A stretch of DNA of 64,000 bases from Lineus longissimus (GCF_910592395.1 NC_088309.1:11904599-11968598); one strand, 5' to 3'. Counted from the stretch's first letter, positions 32,115 to 43,165 are shown. Notes: generated by a model from the sequence alone, not told the origin. Numbers and translations: made by a program.

Positions 32115-32369
32115 GTGCCATCACATGAAAGTTACAACCCTGACAGGGCCATTGATATCTGGTTCTTTGAAACAGCTGGGACAAGGCATGTTGGTGGTCA
32201 TCAGAAAAAGAGGAAATTGTGTAAAAGGCGTAAGGTAGACGACATAGCTGTCCTAGACCCAAATGTTAAGGAGGTAGTCCGTCAGCAGGATGACGAGGGT
32301 AGTCTAACTGAGGGTTTTAGTGATCATGGTGACGGGGACAATAATTCAGCAGTATCATCTGAGTACTGA

Positions 32370-32969
32370 GAGTAAGATGACGTTATCTTCAGCTCTACTA
32401 CTAAAAGTTGGAAGTTGGAAGTGACTAGCTTTACATGTACTTCATTGATGGTCTTATTGTAAATCATCTATATTCTGTAAAGTTCTCCAAGCAGGAGTTC
32501 TAACATGAAAGGTTTGTAATTAAATAGCCTTCTTTGGAAGGCAACTTTAGTAATTTAACAGTTTTTTTTAAATTTCCAGCATACATAAAAGTTAGTTTGT
32601 TGCACTTGCTTATACATGGTTGCACTTGCATATACATGTAACATTTTGACTGTAGTAAACGGACAAATAAATGTTGTTTTTGAGAATTTGGTTCTTCTTT
32701 TAGTTCTAATATTGTAGAGAAATGAAAAAGATCTTTACTAGAGGCCAACCTGAACGTAAAGCCATCAAATTTCAATTGGGAAAATAGTTCCACTTGTGTA
32801 ATTATGCCATCCCTCTTATTCTAGACTTTGGACTAGCTTCCTTTTCTTATAAAACTGGTGGCATGCTCAGTTTTAATGGCCTTGTCGTTTTGATGTTGTG
32901 GGTGCAGTTAGAGAAAAAGAGGTTGGGTGGTGAGGAAGGCATAAAAGGTGTATGCTACCAGCAAATGAG
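32370..32969. other. 3' non-coding part of the hAT element
   Basis: No gene seen. The minus-strand frame 32500-32793 is AT-rich and lacks motifs. Confidence 0.45.
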
Positions 32970-34008
32970 ATGAAATGGCCAGGGCCATTGTGCTCACCTC
33001 ATGTGGAGGAAAGATGGATAAAGAGCATGGTATTGTGTCATGTAGTGTTAGGTTTGATGTAGGTCCGAGCAATTACAATTTCCCCAAAATGGCCAATTTA
33101 CAGTACATTCGACCTCTGTGACCTTGAAAAGTAGGTCAAATCAAAGAAGACCCGGGTGACACATTGAATGGTTGTTAATATTAGATGTACCTATGATATA
33201 AAATTGGTGCCAATCGGGCAAGTCATTACTAGGAATAATGGCATTTTCAAGAATTTAGGATTTGGCCCCCTCCCTGGAGGCCAAACGGCAAATCAGATTG
33301 CACCAAACTTCGGTACCTGAGATCACCTGACCAAGGGGTACATGTGTAATTAATTTGTGATCAATAGTCATTGTAGTTAAGAAACGTGCCATAGTTACCG
33401 CCTGACGGCGAATTTACGCCATTTGACCTCTGTGACCTTGACAAGAAGGTCAAATTAAAAACCTGTGTGACATATACTGTATGGTGGTTAGATGTACCCA
33501 TGTTATCAAATTGGTGGCAATCGGGCAAGAAGTTAAGGAATAATCACATTTTTAAGGTTTTTGGATTTTGCCCCCTGGTGGTCAAGTGGTGAATCATATT
33601 GGACCAAACTTCGGTCCCTGAGATCACCTGACTAAGGGGTAAATGTGTACCAAATTTGGTATCAATAGTCATTGCAGTTTAGAAACGTGCCATCGTTACA
33701 TCCCAACGGCCAATTTACACCATTTGACCTCTGTGACCTTGAAAAGGAGGTCAAATCAAAAACCCGGAGGATATATGATGCACCTTTGCTAGAAGTACCT
33801 ACCATATTTTTTTCAAAATTTCCCGACTACTATTAAGGGAGATATTGCATATTTTCACTTTTAACGTTTGGCCCCCTGGTGGCCAAACCATGAAACGAAT
33901 CGGACCGAAACATGGTCTCCAAGGTGTCATTACATAAGGGTACATGTGTCCCAAGTTTCAACTCAATAGCTCTAACAGTTACGAAACGTGCCCTGCTAAC
34001 GGACGACG

Positions 34009-34052
<44 letters not shown>

Positions 34053-34125
34053 CGACGAGGACGACGACGACGACGGACGCCACGGTATGGGATAAGCTCA
34101 CCTCTGCTAAGAGGTGAGCTAAAAA
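32970..34125 (+). mobile_element. Non-autonomous subunit element, copy 3
   Basis: This is the same structure as copies 1 and 2. It is slightly longer (1156 bp) because its GAC tract is interrupted by GATGAC and GAGGAC. It is nested inside the hAT element, so it inserted later. Confidence 0.85.
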
Positions 34126-34719
34126 GGAAGGTGAGGTTACATAACTACATGGAGAGATACACTACTAAAACAAGACTAAAGGAAGAAAGCTACATGTACA
34201 TGTAAATACTAGCTAGAAAAGCTTTTTTGCTTTCATAAAGACAATAAGTGCAGAAAAAAGGAGACTACATACAAAATGTGCATTTTATTTATTCCTAAAA
34301 TGACCTTCACTTTAAAGTGATATCAAGTTATGGTTGGCCCCTGAACTTTCTTGAAAATCGGAGCCATGGCGACTAAAATATTGATAACATGGTTGGCCCC
34401 AAACATTTTAAAGTTTGGGAGCCAATGGCTCCTATCCTCTTATTGGATTTGTCTAACACTGCAAGAAAATAAGGATTTATTAGGAATTTCAGCAGAATTG
34501 GTCAAAAATAACGAATAAGGAGGAATTTAGGAAAAATTGTAAAAAAGTAGGAATTACTAGGAAAAATAGGATCACCAACATGCCTGGACATGTGATGTAT
34601 CGTTGCTTGAAGCAACTACCATACAAATATCATTGAAAACTAGAATTGTCAGTTGAGTCTTGCCAGACTCTGGAGTGTCCACCACAGTCAGGCTATGGGT
34701 TACTGTAAGTGACACAGGA

Positions 34720-35100
34720 GGAGGTCTTGGTCCTTGGTCGGCAAGGCACTTGACAGAAGCATGTAGGTCACTGTGCCTTGAGCCGGTTAGTAAACGAAAG
34801 ATGTCCTTGGGCAGGACACTTCAGCAGAGGGTTACTAGGAGGGACGTGCAAGTCGAGACCCTTAGGCAGAGGGTCACTTAGAGTGAGGTGTATACCTTGG
34901 GTAAGACACTATGCCAAAGGTTCCAAAGGTAGGGGTGTAGGTCCTTGGGCAAGGCACCATGCTAAAGGTTTCCAAAGGTAGGGTTTAGGTCCTTGGGCAA
35001 GGCACTTGGCAGAAGGGTAAAGCATGTAGGTTGTTGGACAGAACACTTTACATATCGAAGTGTGGGTCGAGGGGTGGGTCCTCGGGCAAGGCATTTGGAG
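34720..35100 (+). repeat. Degenerate minisatellite, CCTTGGGCAAGGCAC motif
   Basis: CCTTGG-GGCAAGGCACT and variants recur at about 34728, 34804, 34897, 34943, 34992 and 35078, separated by AAAGGTTCCAAAGGTAGGG-like spacers. Unit length varies from about 50 to 90 bp. Open frames across it are repeat artefacts. Confidence 0.7.
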
Positions 35101-35531
35101 TAGGAAGATTTAGTGGGCAATTTGGCAGCCAAATTCGATTTGGCACACTACACGGCATAATAATTTCTCCTGATCATGAACGGTTCAAATGTATTTTAAG
35201 AGTTCTCTCCAGAAACTTAGCCCTAAAGTGGTTAAATATTTTATCCCTCCATAACATCAGTGAGTGTGAAAAACAATTAACGAAATGAACATGGCCTCAT
35301 TATGGCCTTGTTGATAGTTTGATGTATGAAAGATTTGTCAAACCCATCATTCTGTGTGGAATCATGTGGGGAGTCGAGCGGCGGGGGGGGGGGGGGTCGA
35401 AGCTAATCCAACATCTCTTCACACACTGACTCCTAGTTGGACTCCCTAATCAGAGTTCCAAGTTTCAAGTTCCAGGGGGGGCCATCTCAAAATTCACGAT
35501 TTCTTGATAGACGTAATGTATACGCTGATGT
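35101..35531. other. Non-coding stretch, no gene seen
   Basis: A GGGGGG tract lies near 35380. No reading frame of interest. Confidence 0.4.
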
Positions 35532-35889
35532 CTCACTTTCGCTGAAAGGGTGGATGTCGTCCTGGGTGCCGACAAATGGTACCCAGGTTCGAGCTCGACT
35601 GGACAATAAGCACCCTGGGTGCCATTACACTAGACAAACAGCACCCAGCTTCTTTTTGCCTGGCTTACGGATCTTAGGGACGAGGACGTTTCTTGCAATT
35701 TCGTTTTATCTCGCCCCGTGGTACTTGCAGCATTAGCAGTGCACGAAATAACCTAAGATCCGTAAGCCAGGCAAAAAGAAGCTGGGTGCTGTTTGTCTAG
35801 TGTAATGGCACCCATTGTCCAGTCAATCTCGAACCTGGGTACCATTTGTCGGCACCCAGGACGACATCCACCCTTTCAGCCTCACTTTC
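35532..35889. mobile_element. Mutator-like foldback element with 9-bp target duplication
   Basis: Inverted arms 35541-35678 and 35752-35880 start GCTGAAAGGGTGGATGTCGT and are near identical apart from an about 9-base indel. The spacer is about 73 bp. CTCACTTTC flanks both sides (35532-35540, 35881-35889), a perfect 9-bp duplication typical of Mutator-like transposons. It encodes no transposase. Confidence 0.85.
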
Positions 35890-35916
35890 TGGAAATGTCA
35901 GTTGTTATTGTTGGGA

Positions 35917-36163
35917 AGTTAAAGGGAAACAATGCTGTAGACTTCTTCCGATAGGTGGCGCTTGACTACATTGACCTGGTGATACATCATTTAAAGGGAT
36001 CTCTCACTGGGAGTTAATGTTAAAGGGAACAATACTGTAGATGTCCATCGATAGGTGGCGCTTGACTACATTTACCTTGTGATGCATCATTTAAAGGGGT
36101 CTGTCACTGGGAGTTAATGTTAGAGGGAAACAATGCTGTCGATTTCCTCCGATAGGTGGCGCT
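35917..36163 (+). repeat. 101-bp minisatellite, about 2.4 copies
   Basis: Units begin at about 35918, 36020 and 36120 with GTTARAGGGAAACAATGCTG and share CGATAGGTGGCGCTT and CATCATTTAAAGGG. The third is cut by the Ngaro element. Confidence 0.85.
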
Positions 36164-36165
36164 TT

Positions 36166-36430
36166 AAGGCCCATTATGCGGACAAACCAGTCCAGGCATA
36201 ATTGATTTCATGATTGAAGCAAGAGTGACTAATTTCTATTTATAACTGTGCTGACTCTGCATGTTATCATCAGGGGCAGCGGTGCAGATTCTGGGAATCA
36301 GCAGGATCTTTCAGCCAATCAGGGGGCCGTCTTTCCCCAGCCTATTTACCCACGAGGATGAATCTCGCGTGAACCCGCCATTCCAGGAACTTGCTTCAGA
36401 TTATCAAGACAACTTCTGTGATTTTTCGCT
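36166..36430 (+). repeat. Ngaro terminal repeat A1
   Basis: It runs from AAGGCCCATTATGCGG to TGATTTTTCGCT. It matches A2 at 43699-43965 with roughly 10 differences. Confidence 0.92.
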
Positions 36431-36651
36431 CATTTCTGGAATCGTTTTACTCGGTAGTATAATATTTATATATTCTGTCGATCTTGTTAGGGGTACATTT
36501 CAGGTACAACCACTTAGGGTGGACGTGTCACGTGTTTAAGTGCCTATTGTCGACTTTTTTCTACCGACTTTTTCCACTGCTCGGTATTCCGTGTACATTT
36601 GCAGTGCATTCCATCTCCTCACGTGCTTTTCCTTTGTCTTCAGTTGGCGCT

Positions 36652-37348
36652 ATGGTGGCCCATCTTGTGCATGCTGCCGGCGTTGGTTACTACCAACGAA
36701 GACCTCAGACTCGCGTATCTGTAGTGGGGCATAGCTACGTGAGGCGTTTGATGGAATTTTCATGCGATTTTGCGTCAAAGGAGGCTTTTGTTGATGTGCA
36801 CCCAGCCCAACCTCGGCCCAACTTGTTTGATCTGGATGACTGTGCCATCCGTTGGCATCACATCAGTGGGGGCACCGTGTCATCTCTGTCCAGGAATCAG
36901 GCTGTATGGCGCAATTTACGAGCTTTCCAGACTAACATTCTGTTCCTACAGATTGGATCCAATGACTTGGATGAGGAGGGGTGGGGGTGCTCAGCCCATG
37001 CATGTGGCATATGCTGTGTCCGAGTTGGTTGATGAATATGTCAGGGAATTACCTGGCTTATCTAAGGTTTTTTTCGGCAAACTCATCCAACGACTAAGGA
37101 CCCGTACCAGACATCTTCCAGTGTCTGATTACAACGCCAGGATACATCAGACCAATGGATACGTCCGTAATTTCTGTAACCCCAATGGTACAGTGCTGGT
37201 CATCTTCTGGCACCACAAGGGTCTATCACGGTCGACACAGCATGTCCATCATCATGACGGGACCCACCTCAATGACCTGGGTCATCTTAAACTCTACAGG
37301 AGCATTTGCGGTGCTGTCAGATCTTGTACCGTAGGAGCCCGCGGCTAG
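36652..37348 (+). pseudogene. Ngaro-encoded SGNH hydrolase
   Basis: The ATG at 36652 follows a TTTGTCTTCAG acceptor-like site. All four SGNH blocks are present: VVGHSYVRRL (Ser nucleophile region), SGGTVSS (Gly), LQIGSNDL (Asn), and HHHDGTHLNDLGH (Asp-His). This supports an esterase/lipase-type fold, known in some Ngaro and DIRS-like elements; its substrate is unknown. The frame shifts at about 36980 within GAGGAGGGGTGGGGG, consistent with a G-run indel, and continues as ELVDEYVREL to TAG at 37346-37348. Confidence 0.85.
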
Positions 37349-37504
37349 GAATATACATGTAGGCCAGGTACAGCTGCGTAGCCTTTTGGGGTATGCGTCT
37401 CATGCGCTACTCTGGTTTTGCTCTATCTATTGTACATTAGAGGGCGCCTCAGGCACCCCTCTCACTTGGCATGGTTTAATTTTCCCTTGCCTCGTCTCCA
37501 ATTA

Positions 37505-37746
37505 CCTTAGGCTCTTGTGTCCTTGGTTCTTTGGAGCCCCTGGACACCCTGAGCGAACAATTTATTAATCCCTTTTATGGTAACATCCTTGGCTTCTTCG
37601 GCCCTTGGATGCACTGTCGGATTAATCAATACAAATTTTGCGCTCTTGTGTTCTTGGCATATTTTGCCCCTGGACACCCGGAGCAAAAATCTTTTATTGC
37701 GCTCTTGTGTTCTTGGCATATCCTGCCCCTGGACACCCTGAGCTAA
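37505..37746 (+). repeat. About 60-bp tandem repeat in Ngaro leader
   Basis: GCTCTTGTGTTCTTGGCATA and CCCCTGGACACCC recur about four times between the SGNH and gag frames. Irregular copies are separated by TTTATT-rich spacers. Confidence 0.75.
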
Positions 37747-37768
37747 CTTTCTGTGGCACGGCTGTAAC

Positions 37769-39340
37769 ATGCGGTGTTTTCGTTCTTGTGGCTCTTTGTC
37801 ACCATGGACATCTTACATTATACTTAAGCCTGGGTCCTATTGGCCTTCTAAGGCATTTATGCTCTTTGTTTTGCATATCTACATGTATGCCACATCAAAG
37901 AGTTTTCACCTCTATTTTATGCAAGGTTCTGGATTCCGCTCCCTCGTTTCAGGTATGGCGGCGCAACCGCAAGGCACCAGAGCCAAGGGCAAAAAATGGG
38001 CGGTCCCTATGCCTGCGACAGGAAACCAGGCACCAAGGCCTGCTAGGAGGAGAAGAAACATACCAGCAGCGGCTGGCTCCAGCGATGCCCTCGCCATGTC
38101 ATCTGGTAGCCAAGACGGCCCCTCGGTGGCGAACAATGCTAGTAGTAGTACCCAAAGCGTACCATCAGTGGCGGACATGTTTGATGAAATGAAAACCATG
38201 ATGTCGACCATGGTTACCCTTATGGTAGGACAGCATCATGTCCGCAATGACGACCCAAACGTCGGCGTTGGAGGGGGCATTAATGCAGTGGCGCAACCCC
38301 ACGGGAGTGTTGTTACGATGCAGCCAAGTCATGGAGTCAGCTCGACTATCCATCCGTCCAATCCAATACAGTCGTCACATTCGGTACAGCCGGCTTCCAT
38401 TTTGGGCGACCCCACAGCAGCCAGCCCGTCGATGAACCTACATGTGCAACAACCGGGAAACATGGAAGATTGTTACGCTACTGCAATTCACCTTAACGGG
38501 CCCCTTCTGGGGCAGGTAACAGGTACAGCTGTGGCTAATGCAGTTTACCCCATAGGCTCGCCATCGTTTTCTGCCAGAGACCGAAATTGGTCTATGATAT
38601 CGGCTGCTAGGCCTCTCTATAATGGTATGCCCGACAAGGTAAAGGAGAGGGTTTGGGCGGGGAAGTATGTGGATTTCCACGACTTCCGAACCCCATCATA
38701 CGACAAGCCTCAGAGGCCCAGGTCCACCATTATATCAACAGATAGCGACGGGTAGCCTATTACTCTATCTATTGGAAGGGAGAGGAAGGATAAGCCTCTG
38801 TCCATCTTCCAGTGGTTGTCATGTTTTGACATATTCGCGTCGGTACACTGTATGAAGACGCCGGGAGATGCACAGAGGCTTATGCGCTACTCCGCCTTTA
38901 TTAAAGAAATTTGCGACGACGGAGGGGATTGGCGTTTTTCGATGAAAGTTATAGGCGATGGCGGGAGGAGGAACCCCTAGAATGGTCCGAAATTGCCCAT
39001 GTACTTTTTGTACAAGGCACATTCTCGGGGACGGCCGGAGTATAAAGATTCTGACAGGAGGGGATCTTCCGTCAAGAAGTGACATGCTCAGTCCTTTCGT
39101 TCCGGCCAATCCTCCGCCTCCTTCCCCAGAGTGTCATGCTGGCGCTTCCAGAAACACGGGAAGTGTGTCAAAGGCGACAAATGCGCCTTCCCCCACACTT
39201 GCACCAAGTGCCAGGGTTCTCACCCCACCTTCCAGTGTAGACACACCTCCACTTCCAAAAAGGACAGCGCCAAGCCTTCAGATTCCAAACAACAGTCCCA
39301 AAAATAATCACCTACCCTCATTGAAAACGCCTATCCCCTC
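37769..39340 (+). pseudogene. Ngaro gag-like protein
   Basis: The open part 37769-38755 encodes a low-complexity Ser/Pro/Gln-rich protein; the likely start is the ATG at 37955 (MAAQPQGTRAKGKKW). VKERVWAGKYVDF is the conserved motif before the capsid-like part. TAG at 38753-38755 interrupts it. Beyond the stop, DKPLSIFQWLSCFDIFASV and RLMRYSAFIKEI continue the family's central domain, a frameshift follows near 38937, and a Cys-rich finger (CWRFQKHGKC, then CTKCQGSHPTFQC) lies at about 39137-39235. The stop and frameshifts make it defective. Confidence 0.75.
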
Positions 39341-40879
39341 CACAGTCAAAGGTGAGATCCTGTGCTCCTATCTTAACGGCTATGACCCTGTTAAGACTAA
39401 TTATCTTAGGAACGGTTTCTCCGTTGGTTTTAGGTTAAATTGCCAGGGTAGTCCTGGCTCATTAGTTTGTGAGAATTTGACCTCCTCAAAAATTCATCAT
39501 GATGTTGTATCCTCCAAAATTCAAAAAGAGCTAGCGGCAGGGAGACTAGCTGGTCCTTTCGCTAACCCTCCTTTTCCCAATTTTCATGTTTCCCCTTTAG
39601 GGGTAGTCCCTAAAAAGACTCCGGGGGAGTTTAGGATGATTCACCATCTCTCATTTCCTGAAGGATCTTCCGTCAATGATGGCATCCCCTTTGAATCCAA
39701 ACATGTAAATTATGCCTCTATTTGGGAGGCCATTAACAAAATTAAATCACTTACAAATCCAGTTTTCCTTGCTAAAACCGACATCAAGTCGGCTTTTCGT
39801 ATCATTATCACTTGCTCGGTTTTACCTGGGAGGGCAAATATTATTATGACAAGGTGTTGTCCATGGGGTGTGGCAGCAGTTGCTCCATCTTTGAAGCCCT
39901 GAGTACTGCTGTTCAATGGATAGGTATTTATGCTATGGTACATATTTTGGATGATTTTTTACTCATTATTCATGGACGAGTTCGATGTGCTCAGAAGTTA
40001 GATCTGTTCAAAAAGTTATGTATTGTAGTGGGCATTCCACTTGTTCTTAAAAAAACTTTCGGCCCAGAGCAGGTCATGCCGTTTGTGGGCATCGAACTCG
40101 ATACAATTATTTTTCAAGCCCGCCTCCCTGCTGACAAGTTGGCAAAATGTCGCTCCCAAATCTCATTTCTTCTCAACAGGTCGTCGGTTACCCTACGGGA
40201 ATTACAGTCGGTCATTGGGCTTCTCAACTTTGCCTGCTCCGTCGTCCTGCCCGGTCGCGCCTTCCTCCGGCGCCTTATCGACCTCACCATCGGATTTTCC
40301 CACCCATTTCATCATATCCACTTGAATTCTGAAGCGAAAGCCGACTTGTCTGTTTGGAACGCATTTCTTACTAATTTCAACGGTGTTTCCTTTTTTCATG
40401 GTGATATCTGGGTTTCTAGCACCAAGCTCAAACTACATACCGACTCTGCTGGGAGTCTGGGTTTTGGGGCGATTTTTGGCTCCCACTGGTTATTTGGAGC
40501 TTGGCCCTCACGGTGGAAATCATTTCACATCACCTTTCTAGAATTCTACCCTATTTTAGCCGCTCTGTTTGTATGGGGCCACCTTTGGAAGAACCAATGC
40601 ATTGTGTTTCTCTCGGATAACCAAGCCGTTGTCCACAGTATCAATAAGCAATCGTCCAAGGATAAACGGGATGTGTGTTTGGTTCGTAAGCATGTTTTGC
40701 GTTGTCTACAACTTAATATCCGCTTCAGGGCCGAGCACATCCCTGGGAAGCTTAACACCTTACCGGATATGATTTCCCGGTTTCAGGTCAATGCGGCACG
40801 CCAGTTGGCCCCATGGTTGGACCAAGACCCGTCACTGATTCCGGAAGATATATCCCCCAGGGGGTTGCTGATTCCTTGA
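39340..40879 (+). pseudogene. Ngaro reverse transcriptase and RNase H
   Basis: The 5' part lies in the 38958-39902 frame from about 39350: VSPLGVVPKKTPGEFRMIHH, then AKTDIKSAFRI (motif A). A deletion near 39800 shifts to the 39812-40879 frame: YYYDKVLSMGCGSSCSIFE (motif B) and HILDDFLLI (motif C, Asp-Asp). RNase H follows with LHTDSAGSLGFG, FLSDNQAVVHS and IPGKLNTLPDMISR. The sequence type (MGCSSSC-like motif B) is that of Ngaro/DIRS. The end overlaps the recombinase start by 67 bp. Confidence 0.9.
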
Positions 40880-41760
40880 ACGTGTTGGTAGGAGGGGTGC
40901 TGAGCGAGTCAGCAAAGCAAAGTTACAATAGAGCCTGGACAATATATCAAAATTTTTGTACATACGTGTTACACTGTGATTGTTCTTTGCTATTATCGGT
41001 ATCTGATTGTACCTTGTTTGTAGCTTATCTATACTCTAAGAATTATGCACCAGCAACTATAGCGAGCTACCTGTCGGCCGTCTGCTTCACTATGAAGTGG
41101 CATGGGTATGCAGACCCTTCCTCATCCTTTCTAGTCAAGAAACTGCTGGGCGCTGCCCAGAATTTGAAGGGGAGTTCCGACATTCGTCTCCCTATAACAA
41201 AACCTATTCTAGTCAGGTTACTCGCTGCAGTTCCTCGGGTATTCCCCCTTAGGTACCAACAACTTTTAGTGCGCGCCATGTTTTCGACCGCTTTCCATGC
41301 ATGCCTTAGGATCGGGGAAATGGTACCTAAAACCTCTAACCCATTACATAGTACCAATTGTATTCAGCTGGGCGATGTCACCGTTGCATGGGGCGAGGCC
41401 ACCATTTCCGTTTTGAGGTTCAAGTCCAGCAGGACTCAAGGACCGCAATTTATACACCTCACTTCAGGTTCAGCACCCTGCCCTATTGAAGCATTAACTG
41501 ATTATTTGTCACTTAGGGGGACTACTCCAGGGCCTCTCTTTTTGGCTCCATCCGGTGCACCCCTCCTCAGGAGGGACTTTGACCACATGTTGAAACTTGT
41601 ATTGGCTTTCTGCGGCCTGGACTCGAGTAGGTTTAAAGGCCATTCATTTAGGATCGGTGCTAGTAGCGAAGCAGCACGGCAAGGCAAGTCAGACACTCAA
41701 ATACGTCTGCTAGGTCGATGGTCTTCTGACGCCTTTCGTAAATACATTCGTATTTATTGA
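40813..41760 (+). CDS. Ngaro tyrosine recombinase, intact
   Basis: The 315-codon frame has the lambda-integrase-family catalytic set: Arg166 in CLRIGEM, His277-x-x-Arg in HSFRIG, Trp in LLGRWSSD, and Tyr311 in RKYIRIY. An N-terminal SAM-like domain (QSYNRAWTIYQNFC, ATIASYLSAV) precedes it. It would cut and rejoin the circular DNA copy during integration. The ATG overlaps the RT-RNase H frame by 67 bp, so expression probably needs reinitiation, frameshifting or splicing. It is the only full-length enzyme frame left in the element. Confidence 0.92.
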   Translation: MVGPRPVTDSGRYIPQGVADSLNVLVGGVLSESAKQSYNRAWTIYQNFCTYVLHCDCSLLLSVSDCTLFVAYLYSKNYAPATIASYLSAVCFTMKWHGYADPSSSFLVKKLLGAAQNLKGSSDIRLPITKPILVRLLAAVPRVFPLRYQQLLVRAMFSTAFHACLRIGEMVPKTSNPLHSTNCIQLGDVTVAWGEATISVLRFKSSRTQGPQFIHLTSGSAPCPIEALTDYLSLRGTTPGPLFLAPSGAPLLRRDFDHMLKLVLAFCGLDSSRFKGHSFRIGASSEAARQGKSDTQIRLLGRWSSDAFRKYIRIY

Positions 41761-42394
41761 TATACCACAACTTTTAAGTCGGGCCCTCTGTCTCATGCAG
41801 GGGCTCGCGACACTACCACTTATGTGTGTGTATCAGGCAGCCAGCCAATGTAATCTGGGTTTTTTCTGTTCAAAGTTGTAGTCCTAATTGGTACAGCCAT
41901 CTGTTTAAATTGCAATTTTCTCTATGTAAGTGATGTTCTTCCTTTCGTATCCTTAGTCTCCGTCTCATGCGGGACTAAGAGTGGGAGAGGATACACCACA
42001 CCTGCACATATGTATGTAACTTAAACTTACCCCACTTTTATCAGGGACCTCTTGCCTTTGGTATCTGTTTCAGGCAGTACTTCAGGCGGGGGGGGGGGGG
42101 TCCTCGGTTTCTTTATGTCTTGGAGCACAGGGTCTCATATCTATTTAAACTGTATAGTACAGGTAGAGTGTACCTCCCTTAGGGGACACCTCTCTTTTAG
42201 GGACACTCCTCGTGGTCCCAAACGGGTCCATTCAATTTGATCTATGTAATTTCCCAACTCTATCCATTCCATATTATATTTTACATACTTATTTTTATAG
42301 GGGCAGTATGGTCTTCTAACAAGGAGTATCTGTCTCAGGCAGTACCACTTGCAGGAGGGCCATTCTTGCCCACCTTAGCTAGGCCTTTTCAGGG
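41761..42394 (+). other. Ngaro 3' non-coding part
   Basis: No gene. GTATCTGTYTCAGGCAGTAC recurs near 42060 and 42330, and a GGGGGGG tract lies near 42090. Confidence 0.5.
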
Positions 42395-43165
42395 CTTTGT
42401 TGGTATCTTCCAGTCAGACTCAATAATCGCCATGCTACCATCAAATTTACTTGGGAAGCATCCCCAACCTCCCAAAACTTCATTGATGTCACAGTCCACT
42501 TGCGGAACTCTGAGACAGTCACTGATTTGTTTGTTAAACCCACAGACACCCACCAATATCTCCACCCAGCGTCCTGCCACCCAGTCCATTGCAAAAGGGC
42601 TATAGCCTTCTCTCAAGCCCACAGAATATGGCTCATCTGCTCAGATAGTCAATTAGCAAAGTCTAATTTGGAAAATCTAGTTAGCCACCTTAAGTAGGAA
42701 GAAAGTGAGGATTGAGATTGGGAAGGCAGTTCGTCATCATGACCTTAAATCGAGCCCCAACCCAGCTACTACGCATAACAAAGTTACATTGTCTGAGGAT
42801 GCTCCAGAGGACCTCACTTCAGTGATTAGCCCCAAACCCCGCAGGATCCCATCGGTTCTTACATATCACCCTGGTTTACCCAACATCACAGCTATCAAAC
42901 GCCAGTTTCTTCCAGTCTTACATCTTAACCCTGCCATGCGAAAATGTTGCCCTGAGCCCCCTATTGTGGCATTTTGTAAGCCAAAGAATTTGCGCGATTT
43001 TCTTATTAGGGCTAAACTTCCCACCAACACCCAACCCCTTGTAAGACCTGGATGCGGCCCCTGCTCACTCAAAGGTCTGAAAAGGGGTCGCAAGTGTGAG
43101 TTATGCCAATCACTCCCGACCCAGTCTCACAGTCTCCCAGTCTTCCAGTCAACGTTTCATATCAA
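42395..43165 (+). pseudogene. Penelope-like element fragment
   Basis: In successive frames: FIDVTVHLRNSETVTDLFVK, then KPTDTHQYLHPASCHPVHCK and AHRIWLICSD, the thumb part of Penelope-type RT; then PSVLTYHPGLPNI, PPIVAFCKPKNLRDFLIRAK and CGPCSLKGLKRGRKCELC, the linker that precedes the GIY-YIG endonuclease. The endonuclease itself and the RT palm are absent. It is a truncated copy inserted before repeat B1. Confidence 0.75.

Larger units (their letters stand above)
29139..32369 (+). pseudogene. hAT transposase with TTF-type zinc finger, disrupted
   Basis: Exon 1 (29126-29267, ATG 29139) encodes a Ser- and Asp-rich 43-residue start. A 127-bp GT-AG intron follows. Exon 2 (29395-31426) holds the body: zinc finger CRLC ... 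H-EHSTRH (about 29500-29615), then the hAT catalytic domain with LLDSSAD (first Asp), GIGTDGASVM (second Asp), VRWAAS, and the C-terminal dimerisation block SNTACCERGFSSL with its catalytic Glu. A probable last exon at 32115-32369 starts SYNPDRAIDIW and is basic then acidic. Frameshifts near 29800 and 30580 and TAA at 30680-30682 break it. It resembles the ZNF862/KIAA1586-like hAT lineage. Confidence 0.85.
27872..34585 (+). mobile_element. hAT transposon with 8-bp target duplication
   Basis: Ends AGGCATGTTGG (27872) and CCAACATGCCT (to 34585) are inverted. They are flanked by GGACATGC (27864-27871) and GGACATGT (34586-34593), an 8-bp duplication with one mismatch. Both subterminal regions are dense in TAGGAATT / AATAAGGA motifs, as in hAT transposase-binding regions. 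The interior carries a hAT transposase gene. A second inverted pair lies just inside: CAGGGGTCGACAAATCC (28361-28377) and the complement of CAGTGTTAGACAAATCC (to 34461). The transposase could belong to either pair. Confidence 0.7.

Noticed and set aside
34660-35094. Several 60-70-codon frames
   Set aside because: They follow the CCTTGGGCAAGGCAC minisatellite and shift frame from unit to unit.
36261-36539. Plus-strand frame in repeat A1, and the like at 43796-44089
   Set aside because: It lies within terminal repeats, and the two copies diverge in frame after the repeat end.
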